DNA of 64,000 nucleotides from Lathyrus oleraceus (lineage: Eukaryota; Streptophyta; Magnoliopsida; Fabales; Fabaceae). Both the position numbers and the translations under genes were made by a program. The DNA lies in assembly GCF_024323335.1 (NCBI RefSeq), contig NC_066584.1:420027819-420091818 (forward strand). The letters are read 5' to 3'. The notes under the pieces are model-generated. The model had not been told where the DNA came from and searched no databases. It saw nothing but the letters and a program-made list of their open reading frames with translations. Below, piece by piece: positions 48,175 to 59,408 of the stretch. Position 1 is the first letter of the stretch, and each line of letters begins with the position of its first letter.

Positions 48175-49017
48175 GATCCAGCCAGAGGATCAAGCGTGAG
48201 TGATCCAGCCTGAGGGTCATTTTGAAGATTCAGCCTGAGAATCGTTTTCCCGTGATCCAGCATGAGGGTCACTTTTTGAAGATTCAGCCTGAGAATCGTT
48301 TTCCCGTGATCCAACATGAGGGTCATTTTTGAAGATTCAGCCTGAGAATCGTTTTCCCAAGAGTCAGCCTGAGGCTCAATTTGAAGATTCCCCAGTGAAG
48401 TCGCCTACAAGCTTTATTTCCCCAGCAAGCCCAAGTCTAATTGAGGAGTCGTTACAACATGTTCTAGCCCGAAGAATATTTACGAAGCCCAAAAGTGGAA
48501 TATTCTCGAAGCTGCATATCTAATATGAAGGTTGGGTGTAGATTTCAAAAGAGGGTCAACCAGCGCATGCCTCAGATGCGGGATCCTAATGATGGGAATT
48601 TATCATCAAAACAATCCAGATCTAGCCAGAAGATCAAAGTCAGGTCTAGCCCGAAGACCGAAAATGGATTCAGCCAGAGAATCAAAGGAAATAGATTCAG
48701 CCAGAGAATCGAAACAATTCAGATCTAGCCAGAAGATCGAAGTAGATTCAGCCAGAGAATCAAATTAAGTTCAGATTCAGCCAGAGGATCGACACTCCAG
48801 ATCTAGCTAGAAGATCAAAGTCAGGTCTAGCCCGAAGACCGAAAATGGATTCAGCCAGAGAATCAAAGGAAATAGATTCAGCCAGAGAATCGAAACGAAG
48901 GAGATCTAGCCAGAAGATCGAAGAAGATCTAGCCAGAAGATCAAAATCGTATCCATCCCGAGGATCAAAATTAATATCCAGCCAGAGGATCGAAACTCCA
49001 GATTAAGCCAGAGGATC
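48175..49017 (+). repeat. 3' UTR hairpin minisatellite, copy 2
   Basis: Duplicate of 39530-40373 with the same order of about 25 hairpin units. The unit number has not changed since the duplication. Confidence 0.88.
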
Positions 49018-49163
49018 GGAAGAAAAATAAACAGCACGGTGTATTTCCGCGTTTTTGTGGTGTTCTCGGAGCGCAAATTTTCGGTCTATCTTTGGTATTC
49101 AATCACAGCTCACCCCGTTTGTCTGATAAGCTGTTCGCTTTCATCCTACTCGGTTTAGCTGAT

Positions 49164-49180
49164 GATTGAATAGGGGCAGC
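49164..49180 (+). other. Polypurine tract, copy 2
   Basis: GATTGAATAGGGGCAGC directly before the third LTR. Confidence 0.85.
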
Positions 49181-50852
49181 TGTAACACCCCAAAATTTGC
49201 CCTCCTCATTCATGCATTCATTTAGCATTTCATATTGCATTTCATCATGTCAATCAGAATTAGATCCGAAAAAAAAAAAAACGAAAAGAAAGAAAAAAAA
49301 AATAATAATAATAATTTTTTACAAAAATAAAAAATAAAAAATAAAAATAATAATAAAAAAATAAATAAAATATAATAAAAAAATTTTGGACTTGGGTCTC
49401 TCTCATTTGAGCCCACAAAACCATGAAATTCAGTCTATAAATACCAAGGCTTCACTTGAGAAAAAGGAGGAGAAGCAAATTCACTCTGAGGTTTCCTTGG
49501 AACAAAACCCTGGGGGAAAAAGATAGTGAGAGAAGAGCTAACAGAGTTCAGAGCAGCCTCCAAACCCTGAAGGGAACTCAACTGCACAGAATCACCTCTG
49601 CCTCACATAAACCCTAAAGATTGTTTTATAAACCTCACGGGTGCAACTCAATTTCAATCAAGCTCTCCAATCAGGTTTGCCCTATTCCCATTATTTTACG
49701 CCTTCAATTTGAATGTTCTAAATGTGTGATGTATTATGAATGGGTGAAACCTATGCCTTGAATGTTTAATCACATGATTTTTGAAGTGTATGCCACAGGG
49801 TTTGAGGTTTCTGAAACCATACTGTTATCCATGAAAAAAATGCTTATGGTGTTTCACTAACCCTTTTGTTGAGTTTTTGTGAGGGCTCACATGACTTTTG
49901 CAGGGATAACTTGCGTGGTTTCCCACTTTATTTGTGGGATAACCCCTGGAGTTTCATTCTGGTTACTTGTACTGACTCACTTTCTTTGATGGTGTTTAGC
50001 TTGGAAGGATCCCTGGGTTTCCCATTCCTCTAACTGCTGTTACTTCGGATCTTTATCCGCGTGGTACTTTTACATTTTTCCCGCATTTTACTGCTTTCCT
50101 AGCTGGAAGACCTCGATAGGATGCAATGTTTTTTGTGTTTACTTTATGCAGGTTCCTTTGTCCAGGGTTAAGAGCTATGAGGTCTTATCCTCATTACCCC
50201 TTTTGCATGAGCATCTCAAACCCTAACCCTTTATTGATTTTTCTTCTCCTAAACACACGTTTACTCCTTCTACTACAGGCGAGTAAGTCTCCAAAGGTCG
50301 AGCATCCGGTAGATTGCGTAGTGACGTCGTTCGTCCAAAACCCAATCCATAACCCCGTAGTTAGCCGAACTACGTTTTGCTCTGATTCTCATTCCAGATG
50401 AGATACGTAGGCATAAGACGCGATGTCGTAGCGAGCACACATCCCCCCAACCCATAGGTCAGCCGAGCTACGAAGACTCTGATTCTCATATTCAGATGAG
50501 ATACGTATGCAGTGGATGCGACATCCGCGCGAGTGATTTTCATTTAACCCTTTTTTTCTTTTTTTTGGTAAACAGCATTAGGTAAACCCACACCCTTTAG
50601 ACGAAAACCACAAAAGTGGATCCCGTAGAGTACTACGGATGCGTAGGGGTGCTAATACCTTCCCTTCGCATAACCGACTCCCGAACCCAAGATTTGGTTG
50701 CGAGACCCCGTCTTGTTCTTTCCTTTTTTCAGGTTTACTTCGAGCGTTTCCTTTCCCTCCTTTGGGATGAATAACGCACTGTGGCGACTCTTCTGTCATT
50801 TTCTTTCGCTGGTTTTTTTTTTTTTGCGCACTGTATTTTTCAGGTTGCGACA
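49181..50852 (+). repeat. Third element 1 LTR (duplicated 3' LTR)
   Basis: The 1672-bp LTR is a duplicate of 40536-42209. It is followed again by GGTAT (50853-50857). It keeps CACTCTGAGG and CAGATGAGAT, as in the 5' LTR, where LTR 40536-42209 has changed. Its own changes include TGTCTTAGCG to TGTCGTAGCG, which breaks one hairpin stem. Confidence 0.94.
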
Positions 50853-51717
50853 GGTATAACTCTCTGACTTCATGTAGTCTGGAAGACCTATCCTGTTATG
50901 TGGGCAGACACCTGTCTGAAGCCCTCCTTAAGAGGCAATGCTTGTGAATGTTTATCTTTGTGCCAAGCAGGTAAAGACCTCTTAAGAGGCAATTGACAGA
51001 TAAAAGAGATGTGCAATCCATCTTCTGCTACTCAGTGTGTCATTCACTTTGCTCACACACCTTGTGTTGATGCATTGTGGATATTAACTCAAGATCATTG
51101 TTGTGTCAGTCATATGTGGAGAAGAGTTCCTACTTTTTGAACTCCCACACTTTCATTTGTCTGAAGCTCTCCCAGGCCAGGGATAAGAGCTGTGAGATCT
51201 TACTCTCACTTCCCATTTCATCTGCTTCACCCTAACTCTCAATGTTAGGGTTAAGAGCTAACTACACCCGATTCCAGTTGGCTTGTGTTTCACAGCCTAA
51301 CCTTGTATGAGCCCAATTGTGTGCATATAGTGTGTGTGCTTGCTTTGTGTGCTTGTATGTATTTGCTTGTGCTGTTTAGGATAGCTTGCTCCCTGTGCAA
51401 GTTAGATAGAAACCTTAACCTAGGACCATGGTGAATTTACATGATAACTATTAGGCTCGAGTCAGTCTCCCTTCTAGTTTGTCATTTCCCAGTCTCTGGT
51501 TAGGTTAGAAGTTCTTTCCCTGCGTAGGGGAACTACGTCGCCCTGATCCTCATACCAGATGAGGTACGTAGGCAGGAGATGAGCTGATCTCTCCGGGCGC
51601 CCTTTTTCTTTTTCAACCCCTTTGTGTTGAGTTGGAGTCTGACGTAAGTCCAGCGATTGGCAGTTGGTTTCCAGTTTGTGTTTGTTGGTTCGGAGTTTGA
51701 TGTAAGTCCAGCGATTG
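50853..51717 (+). mobile_element. LTR A segment 2, duplicated
   Basis: Second copy of 42210-43074, with two-hairpin module at 51530-51602. It ends within the GTAAGTCCAGCGATTGGCA minisatellite. Confidence 0.9.
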
Positions 51718-52268
51718 GCATTCGGTCCCCATGTTTTCCTATTTGTGTGGAGTCTGACGTAAGTCCAGCGATTGGCAGTCGGTTTCCTGTGTTGTTTTGT
51801 TTGGCGTGCGTTAGCCGAGCTACGAGTGCTCTGATTCTTCTCCGGTCAGAGAAGATACGTATGCATAGGATGCGACATCCTAGCGAGCACGTTTCCCCTG
51901 TCTCGAACTACGTCGACTCTGATGTCTGTGCCTGACAAACTACGTAGGCCCAGGATGCGATATCCTGCCGAGTCCTGTTTCTCTTGTCTTTCTGTGTGTT
52001 CTTTCCAGCCTTGTGTGCAGTTTTTGAGCAGTGTTTAGCAACCTTGTCCTTTCTTTTGAGCGTGGATCCCGTCGAGTACGACGGATGCATAGGGGTGCTA
52101 ATACCTTCCCTTCGCATAACCGACTCCCGATCCCATCTCTCTCTGGTCGCGAGACCATGTCTTTTCCAGGTTTACTTCGAACGTTTCCTTTCCCTCCTTT
52201 GGGATAAATAACGCACGGTGGCGGCTCTGTTGTCTTGTTTTCCCGCCGGTTTTTCGCGTAATACGACA
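51718..52268 (+). mobile_element. LTR A segment 3 (LTR end)
   Basis: LTR A continues to its end ATACGACA. It holds two further two-hairpin modules (51815-51890 and 51905-51974), the AGTA hairpin (52069-52084, CCGTCG/CGACGG) and the primer-site-like GGTGGCGGCTC near 52217. Confidence 0.9.
52069..52084 (+). promoter_or_regulatory. U5 AGTA-loop hairpin, LTR A
   Basis: CCGTCG-AGTA-CGACGG; against element 1 (CCGTAG/CTACGG) one A-T pair is replaced by a C-G pair. LTR B has the same stem at 59188-59203. Confidence 0.65.
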
Positions 52269-52270
52269 GC

Positions 52271-52289
52271 TGGCGACTCTGCTGGGGAC
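52271..52289 (+). other. Primer-binding site of element A
   Basis: TGGCGACTCTGCTGGGGAC lies two bases after LTR A, identical to the element 1 site. Confidence 0.85.
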
Positions 52290-53455
52290 CAAGGGAAGTT
52301 GACCTCTTGCTGGTCCATCTTCCCTAAGCGAGTCTCTCCTAGCGCTCTCTAGGATAGGGTTTGGTTGCTTTTGCTGTTTCATTTATTGCATTTAGGATTA
52401 TTATGTTGTATATATGTGCATATCTGTTTGCATGCATCATACTGTCATCATGTTGGATTTCTGTACAGGTTGGTTCCTCTGATTTGGGGTGGGTGTTCTG
52501 AGTGAGGCCCAATACCCAGGCCTGAGCATACACCTAGGATTAGCGTGGTCTCATGTTTCTTCACATGTTGTACGACATGATGAGGAGACGTGTCACCACG
52601 GCCGGACGAGGTTCATTTGAGAGAGTCCTTCCGGGTGGAGTTATTCCGCTTAGGTCGGATTATCTCTTTTGGGCTATTGACTTCGGTGACCGTTCTTTCC
52701 CGGATCTTTGGTTCAGATGATCTCAAGAGAGCTGCAATGGCACACCCGAAAGGGCAAACCCGTTGAGTATCTTTGCTCGATTATCGAGACCATTGTCCGC
52801 CTTAGGATGACCTTGTTAGAATTCACCTGTGAGGGGAGGGCTTGATTCTTGCAAGTACAGTTTCTGCCAGTGATGCTGTGTTCTCTATTTCTGGACGCCG
52901 GAGGTTTGACCTTGGCATTTATCAGAGGGTTCCGTTTATTTCGGATCCCTAGGCTGAATTTGAGGGCACTTGTTCAGAGGATCTTGTGACTACCTGTCCA
53001 GAGATTGTCCTGTGATGAGGGTGATATATTCCCCGGTTCCGTTTATTTCGGAACCCCAAGTTGGATTTGCGGTTACTCGGGCCCTCAGATGATGGTAATC
53101 AGTTCAGAGACCGGTCTAGTACAGTTGATCCTCGGATGACTTGGAAGACGGCACAGTGACTTGCCTGCATGCATTTGCATCATTCCCATTTCGCATTCAT
53201 CTGCATTTAACCCATGTCTATCCGTACTCAGGGTCCATTTTTGATTGAGATTCTGGTCGAGAGACATCCGGATGTCAGAATGTTGTTGTTGAAATATTAT
53301 CCGTCTCAATGAAGCTAGAATCAAAGGACATTCCTCACACGGATAGACATTGCATGTGTGAGTCATACTAACCTGTTTGCTGCTTTGTAGGTGTCTAACT
53401 GGTGTGCATAGCTCTTCCGTTCAGATATTTGGCCAGACTCAACAAATCCAAGCTG
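52290..53455 (+). other. 5' leader of element A
   Basis: A non-coding leader beginning like that of element B (GTTGACCTCTTGCTGGTCCA). No ORF1 is present. Nothing else recognisable. Confidence 0.65.
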
Positions 53456-54628
53456 ATGGATCCGCCCAACGCCGACATTCTCGAGTTGAAAGAGATGATG
53501 AGAGAGTTGTTCAAAGTCGTGCAAGGGCTCACCTCGGGGCAGAAGGCAATTGCTGAGAGGTTGGAGAGGATTGAAAGCTGGATGATAAAGGAGAAAGTTT
53601 AGGGGAAGGCTCCGTCATCCGTGGTACAGAAACCCTCTGGCAATGGTCAGCTCAAGAAGTTCGAATCAGGTGGTGTGCCTGCTCGAAAGGAGCACGGTAA
53701 GGATCGGTACCACCCTTATGCTGCCATGGCAACCACTCCTATCGGTAGTCCATCGGTACCACAGCAACAACCACTACCTCAACAGAAGGCGCAGAAAGCT
53801 AAGAGCCAAGTGAAGAAGGGGACAGATCGTCAGTTTGATAAGCCACCCATGACTTATACCCTTCTATTCAAGAGGTTGAGGGATCTGGGGTTAGTTCGGC
53901 CAAGGATATTGATTCCTGTAGAACCGCATCGAAGGCCTGCAAACTACGATGAGAATGCCAGGTGCGAGTTCCATTCTGGGACACCAGGACATAACATTGA
54001 GGGTTGTAGAGCTTTCAAGCACGTCGTCCAAGACATGGTGGATTCTAAGGCCATCATTTTGGCGCCAACACTGAATGTTAACGCTAACCCTGGGCCAGGT
54101 CCCGTGGGGGTGAAAGTGATGTCAAAGGACAAGAGAGGAATAGAGGTGACTGAGGGGGATCAGTCAAAAACTTCAATGTCTGTGGTCTTAAAACATCTGA
54201 TGAAGAGTGGAGCTTTCCCTAGTATTGATAACTGTTGTGCGGCTGTCGCCACAAATGGGTGTGCAATGATGAGGGAGACGACTCAAAAGATGTCGGAAGT
54301 AAAAATGGACGGTGGAAAATTTGAAACACTAGGTCAGGCAGTTGAAACCGTCAAGGTGGAGAATGCCATTCTTGCTGAGAAAGAGAAGAAGCTGTCCATT
54401 TCTTCTTACAAACAGGCCATGGAAGTGGTGAAGAACGGAGAAGCCCTAGGCTGGGGGAAGATCATAGACATTATGGTGAAAGCGGATATGTTCGGGGTTG
54501 GCTATCAGCCAGATCAAGAGTCGTCTAGACAAAACAGAGGACGTCGTCCACCGTTCACATTCGTCAGTGCCGGAATGCTGGATCCAGGTCACGCCTGTAC
54601 AGTGGGTGAAGAGATCGACAGTGACCGT
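53456..54628 (+). pseudogene. gag-pro of element A, lacking capsid and protease, cut by LTR B
   Basis: ATG 53456 (MDPPNADILELKEMMREL) begins a helical Gag N-terminus. An in-frame TAG (53600-53602, codon 49) is followed by an open frame of about 340 codons in the same register. The capsid region is missing. Present are a Gln/Pro-rich stretch, a Cys/His knuckle (RCEFHSGTPGHNIEGC, residues about 169-184) and the G-patch-like GWGK...FGVGYQP (about 332-352). The protease DTG and LLGRPW region is missing between them. LTR B interrupts the frame at 54629. The N-terminus differs clearly from elements 1 and B, so this is a separate, internally deleted lineage. Confidence 0.85.
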
Positions 54629-57600
54629 TGTAGCACCTCAAATTTGCACCTCCCATTTTGTATATACATGTTCATTTTAGGTCATTAACATTAGCATTGT
54701 CCATTGCCCAAGTGCAAGTTCATCAGTCAAGACTGGTTAGGAGGATCAGTCAAGCAAGCAAGCAAGTGCAATTCCTATTGAAGCAAAGCCCTAAAGTTGG
54801 TTCAACATGTTCATGTGACCTAGGGATCATTTTGAAGTGGTTTGGCCAAAGATTGGATGCTCAGAAGTCACCAGTCATTGCACGATGCATCTAAAACCCT
54901 AGAAAGTCAATTGTGGTCAACTGTGCCTGAAATCAAGGATTTGAAGGTGGGAGATGGTTTGAAAGGCCTCATTCATGTCCATACAAGTCTCATTTGACAT
55001 TACAAAGATCAACATTGAAGAATTTGAGGTCAGATGAAAAGTTTCCAAAAATAGTAAGTGACCTGTAATTGGAAATTGCCAAAAATGGAAAGGTCTTCTC
55101 CTCAAATTTACATCATCATACAAGCTTCAAATGAAATTTTGTCCAACATGAAAGTTGAAGCTCTTGCTCTCACCTTTCCAAAAAGTCCAAGAACATGAAT
55201 TTCTCATGTGTGGTTGGCAAGTTATGATCAAATCATTGTCAAGATATTTTGAACTTCAAAGTGGGATAACTTTTGCACCAATTGGCCAATTTGAGTGGGG
55301 TTTCTTGCTACAATCTCCATTTGACATGCTCTATCCAAATCATTCATTACATTTCACCAAAAACCATCACATAAAAATGGCATTTTCAAGGTGAATTGAA
55401 TTTTAAGAAGGGAGGGAAAAAAGTGACTTTCAAAACTAAGCATTTTCCATGCATTCCAAGCTTGGCATTTGGTCTTAAATGATATTTGGAGGGTGTTTGG
55501 CCAATAATTCGTGTACTGTAGCAAGGCATTGCATACATGAGGGTGGCATGACCATTTGTACATAAACTTGCATTTTCACTAATCACTTTGATTTTGGCTA
55601 AGCTTGATTAGCAAAGTTGATTAACAGCACCTATATATTGTTAATCCTAACTGAATTTCTGATTAACACTTCATTCAAACAGATCTAGATCCAAAAATCA
55701 CCAATTCTCTCAACTTTTCCTCTTGATTTTTTCTGCAAATCTTCATAGAACTTGCATTGATCTTTGTTGTTCCAACATACACAAGCCTATTGGAGTTGAA
55801 TTGAAGCAAGGAATCGCCACTGTTAAGCAGAATCGTGGACTGTTGCTTCAAGGTTCATCAATGGCAATTGGAAATTAGAGCTACATCCAGCACAATTGAG
55901 CATCCAGCATCCTTCCATTCATCAACATAAGCATCAAAGAGCATCTGTTTCATGCTTACACGTCCAAAAAACTCCAAATCCAATTCTGCATCAACTTGAA
56001 GGTTAGATTTCGAATCATGCCATTGCTGAAATTATGATGTGCATTCTATAGATCTTTCCATGTGGATTAGCCTGAGCTTTGTAGTTTTAGATTTCATCAA
56101 GTATTGAGTGAGATATTGTGAATCTAAGTTTGAGATGCAAAACTATTTCTGTTCGATCCAAGCAATATAGTGAGAATTAAGACAAATCATGTTAGGATTG
56201 TTGTTGTGCTTGAGAAGATGAAGCTATTGATGTGTTCAATTTTGATTTTGGTGATATTTGTTTATATGCTGGAAATCTGATGAAGAACATGATGAATATG
56301 TTCAAGAACCATTGCCAGATCGCGTTTGATCCATATATTCGTGTATCTGCATGTAATTTGTGTTTGTGTCCCATGCTTCCAATGAGATTATGCCACGTAC
56401 TTTAGTAAAACGCAGCGCTTCAGGTAGCGTGCCTTGGTTTGAAAACCGGCTCTGTTCGATCCTCCGCTAAGGCAAATCCATTTTAGGCCTTGGCATTTTT
56501 TCTCTTGTATACTTCACATGTTCATATCACTTGTTTCATGATTTTTGATTTTTTTCTTTACATTCCAAAATTCATAACTTCTTGAATATTTGTCCAATTA
56601 ACATGAGGTTTTTTCCATTGTGTTCTGTGTGATCTCTAGTTTTTTTGATGATTTTTATGAAAATTGTGCACGTGTGGATTTCTGTTTTGGCTAGGGTTTG
56701 CTCATACATGTCATTTGTTGCACATTGCTTGCTATTTTGCTCATGAAATAATGATGCTTAATTGGATGGAGCTGAAATTTTGTATGCATAAACTAGACAC
56801 CTTGAGGAGCATTTTGGTATATAGTTTGTGATTTTTGCATTCCTGGTTTGTGAGATATGACCTAATCATTGAAGGTGTGACAATGTGTGTCACACCATTT
56901 CTTGTCCAACTTGTGGATTTTTGTTACCATGCCATATGAACTCATAATGATCTGAATTTTTGCATGTTGATTCTTCTGGATGTTAAGTTTGCTTGTGAAT
57001 TTTCCTGGAATTTTTGAAATCATTTCCTATTTGTTTGAGAATTTCTCCCCTGTTTGACCAATTGTGGACTTTTTGTGAGTCATGATCTTATTTGATTTGT
57101 GAAATTCTGGTTGTTTATTGGATGGACATGAAATTTGGCATGTGTATTATAGACATCTTGAAGTTTGTCATGGCTTTGATTTGGTTCATTTATCTTATGC
57201 CAATTCTGTTTTGTGCTTGCTTGAAGTTGATGCATGTTTTGGTGCCTTGTATGAGCTTGTTTGAGTATGCTTTGACTTGATGATTTTAATTGACTTGATT
57301 CCCTTGGTCCAAATGACTTGAAATTTGGTGTGATGATCATGTTATGAATGCTATTTGACCATGAATTATTTGGGGATTTATTGAAATGTTTTTGAGTTGA
57401 TTTGAATTGGATCTTTCTGTTTGGTCCTATGAGGTTCTAAATTGCATGCTTTGTACTCTTTGCCTTATGAAATGATCTTAGTGAATGATATGAACATGAG
57501 ACCACTTGGATTTGTTTCTTATTTGATTGATCTTGATTTTTGATAAGTTTCATGTTCTGTTTTGGTTTATTGCTCCCATTTTGACCCTAGGCCCAGTCCT

Positions 57601-58594
57601 AGTGGTTAGTGCTTAATGTTTGAGCTTTGTTTCAGGTCAAAGAGCACAATTGCTTATGCTTAATGATGTGCACTCAATTGGAGTTTGGTTTATTGCTTGT
57701 TTATGACTAACTTTGAGTTTGTTTTGTAGGCATTGAGACTTATGCTTAGGCCTTGTGGCTTGCACCTTTGTGCATTGATGCTTGTTATCTGTTTGTGCTG
57801 TGGACTTGTAATTGTCTGTTTGCTTTTTGTTTGTCTGGTATACTGATTATGTTGGATTGATTTCAGGTACCTTAGTTGCTATAGTTCCCTTGTGAACTTG
57901 TGTTTGCTTTGCTTGCTAGCTTGAGCATTGAGGTATAATAATCTCTTCTCCATGTAGTCTGGAAGACCTGGCCTGTTACTTGGCCAGGCACCTGTCTGAA
58001 GTCCTCCTTAAGAGGCGATGCTTGTGCTTGTTTACTTTTGTCCCAAGCAGGAAAAGTCCTTTGATAAGGCAATTGGCAGATAAAAGAGATGTGCAATCCA
58101 TCTCCTGCTAGTCAGTGTGTCTTCCCTTTGCTCACATTACATGTTGATGCATTGTGGATCCTAACCCAAGATCTCAGTTGAGTCAGTGTCATATGTGTAG
58201 AAGGGTTCTCACTTTCTGAACCCACACATTCTTGTCTTAAGCTCTCCCTGACCAGGGATAAGAGCTGTGAAGTCCTATCTTCACTCCCCATTTCATCTGG
58301 CTTCACCTTGACTCTCAATGTTAAGGTTAAGAGCTAACATCACCCTGATACAGTTGTGTTGCTCTTGCAACCTAACCCTTGTGTGAGCCCACTTTGTGTG
58401 TATATAGTGAGTGCTATTTGTGATTGTTTGCTTTGCTTTGCCTGTGCTGTATAGGATAGTTTGCTCCGTGCAAGTTAGATAGCAACCTTAACTTAGGGAT
58501 GATTATGCATGATAACATCTAGGCTCGAGTTAGTCTCCCTAGTTGTGTCTCCCTCTGTTATCTGGTTAGGCTAGTCCTTTGTCCCTGCGTAGGG

Positions 58595-59090
58595 GAACTA
58601 CGTCGCCCTGATCCTCATACCAGATGAGGTACGTAGGCAGGAGATGAGCTGATCTCTCCGGGCGCCCGTTTTGTTTTGTCTTTGTGTGTGTTAGGAGATG
58701 GATGTAAGCCCAGCGATTGGCATTCCGTATCCTCTTGTTGTGTGCTTGGAGTCCAATGTAAGCCCAGCGATTGGCATTTGGTTTCCAGTGTGCGTGTGTT
58801 TGGTTCGGAGTCTGATGTAAGTCCAGCGATTGGCATTCGGATTCCAGGTTTGCCTGTTTGTGTGGAGTTTGACGTAAGCCCAGCGATTGGCAGTCGATTT
58901 CCCATGTTGTTTTGTCTTGCGTGCGTGAGCCGAGCTACGGATGCTCTGATTCTTCTTAGTCCAAGAAGATACGTATGCATAGGATGTGATATCCTAGCGA
59001 GCATGGTTTTTCCTCCCGTCCGAACTACTTCGACTCTGATGTCTATGCTTGATAGACTAAGTAGGCCCAGGATGCGATATCCTGCCGAGT
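58595..59090 (+). promoter_or_regulatory. Three U5 two-hairpin modules, LTR B
   Basis: Inner stems are CCTCAT/ATGAGG, TCTTCTT/AAGAAGA and GTCTAT/ATAGAC. Outer stems are CTACGT/ACGTAG and, in the third module, CTACTT/AAGTAG, a compensated change relative to LTR A (CTACGT/ACGTAG). Confidence 0.6.
58685..58895 (+). repeat. Minisatellite with GTAAGYCCAGCGATTGGCA, LTR B
   Basis: Four units of about 55-62 bp share ATGTAAGCCCAGCGATTGGC. LTR A has matching units near 42990, 43050, 51634, 51694 and 51749. Long open frames on both strands here come from the repeat. Confidence 0.75.
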
Positions 59091-59389
59091 CCGTCTTGTT
59101 TGTTTTCTTGTGTCTCTTCCAACCAGTGTCTGTTTGTTTGTTTGAGCAGTTTTTAGCAACCATTTTCCTTCCTTTTGTGCGTGGATCCCGTCGAGTACGA
59201 CGGATGCGTAGGGGTGCTAATACCTTCCCTTCGCATAACCGACTCCCGATCCCATCTCTCTTTGGTCGCGAGACCATGTCTTTTCCAGGTTTACTTCGAG
59301 CGTTTCCTTTCCCTCTTTTGGGATAAATAACGCACGGTGGCGGCTCTGTTGTCTTGTTTTCCCGCCGGTTTTTCGCGTAATGCGACAGC

Positions 59390-59408
59390 TGGCGACTCTG
59401 TTGGGGAC
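59390..59408 (+). other. Primer-binding site of element B
   Basis: TGGCGACTCTGTTGGGGAC lies two bases after LTR B; one base differs from elements 1 and A. Confidence 0.83.

Larger units (their letters stand above)
43075..51717 (+). repeat. 8.64-kb tandem duplication, copy 2
   Basis: Copy 2 is 8643 bp against 8642 bp for copy 1. By eye the copies differ at roughly 30 to 35 substitutions plus small changes in homopolymers. After copy 2, LTR A continues with GCATTCGG. The scattered differences on both copies argue that the duplication is real and not an assembly loop. Confidence 0.95.
54629..59387 (+). mobile_element. LTR B, 5' LTR of element B
   Basis: The 4759-bp LTR runs from TGTAGCACCTCAAATTTGCA to ATGCGACA. 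It is inserted into the gag-pro of element A; the five bases before it are ACCGT, and the other side is beyond the window. A primer site follows, so it is the 5' LTR of element B. TATA box at 55632-55639; two-hairpin modules at 58595-58668, 58931-59002 and 59021-59090; AGTA hairpin at 59188-59203. The uninterrupted counterpart of the element 1 insertion site is near 57930-57945. Confidence 0.92.

Noticed and set aside
34433..51717. Tandem duplication as an assembly artefact
   Set aside because: Copies differ at some 30 scattered positions, with changes specific to each copy relative to the 5' LTR, which a collapsed or looped assembly would not create. Not fully excluded without reads.
58615..59326. 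Overlapping frames of about 220 codons on both strands, with DVSPAIG-like peptide repeats
   Set aside because: They lie in the LTR B minisatellite and U5 modules. Both strands are open because the repeat unit lacks stops. LTR A has only shorter versions.
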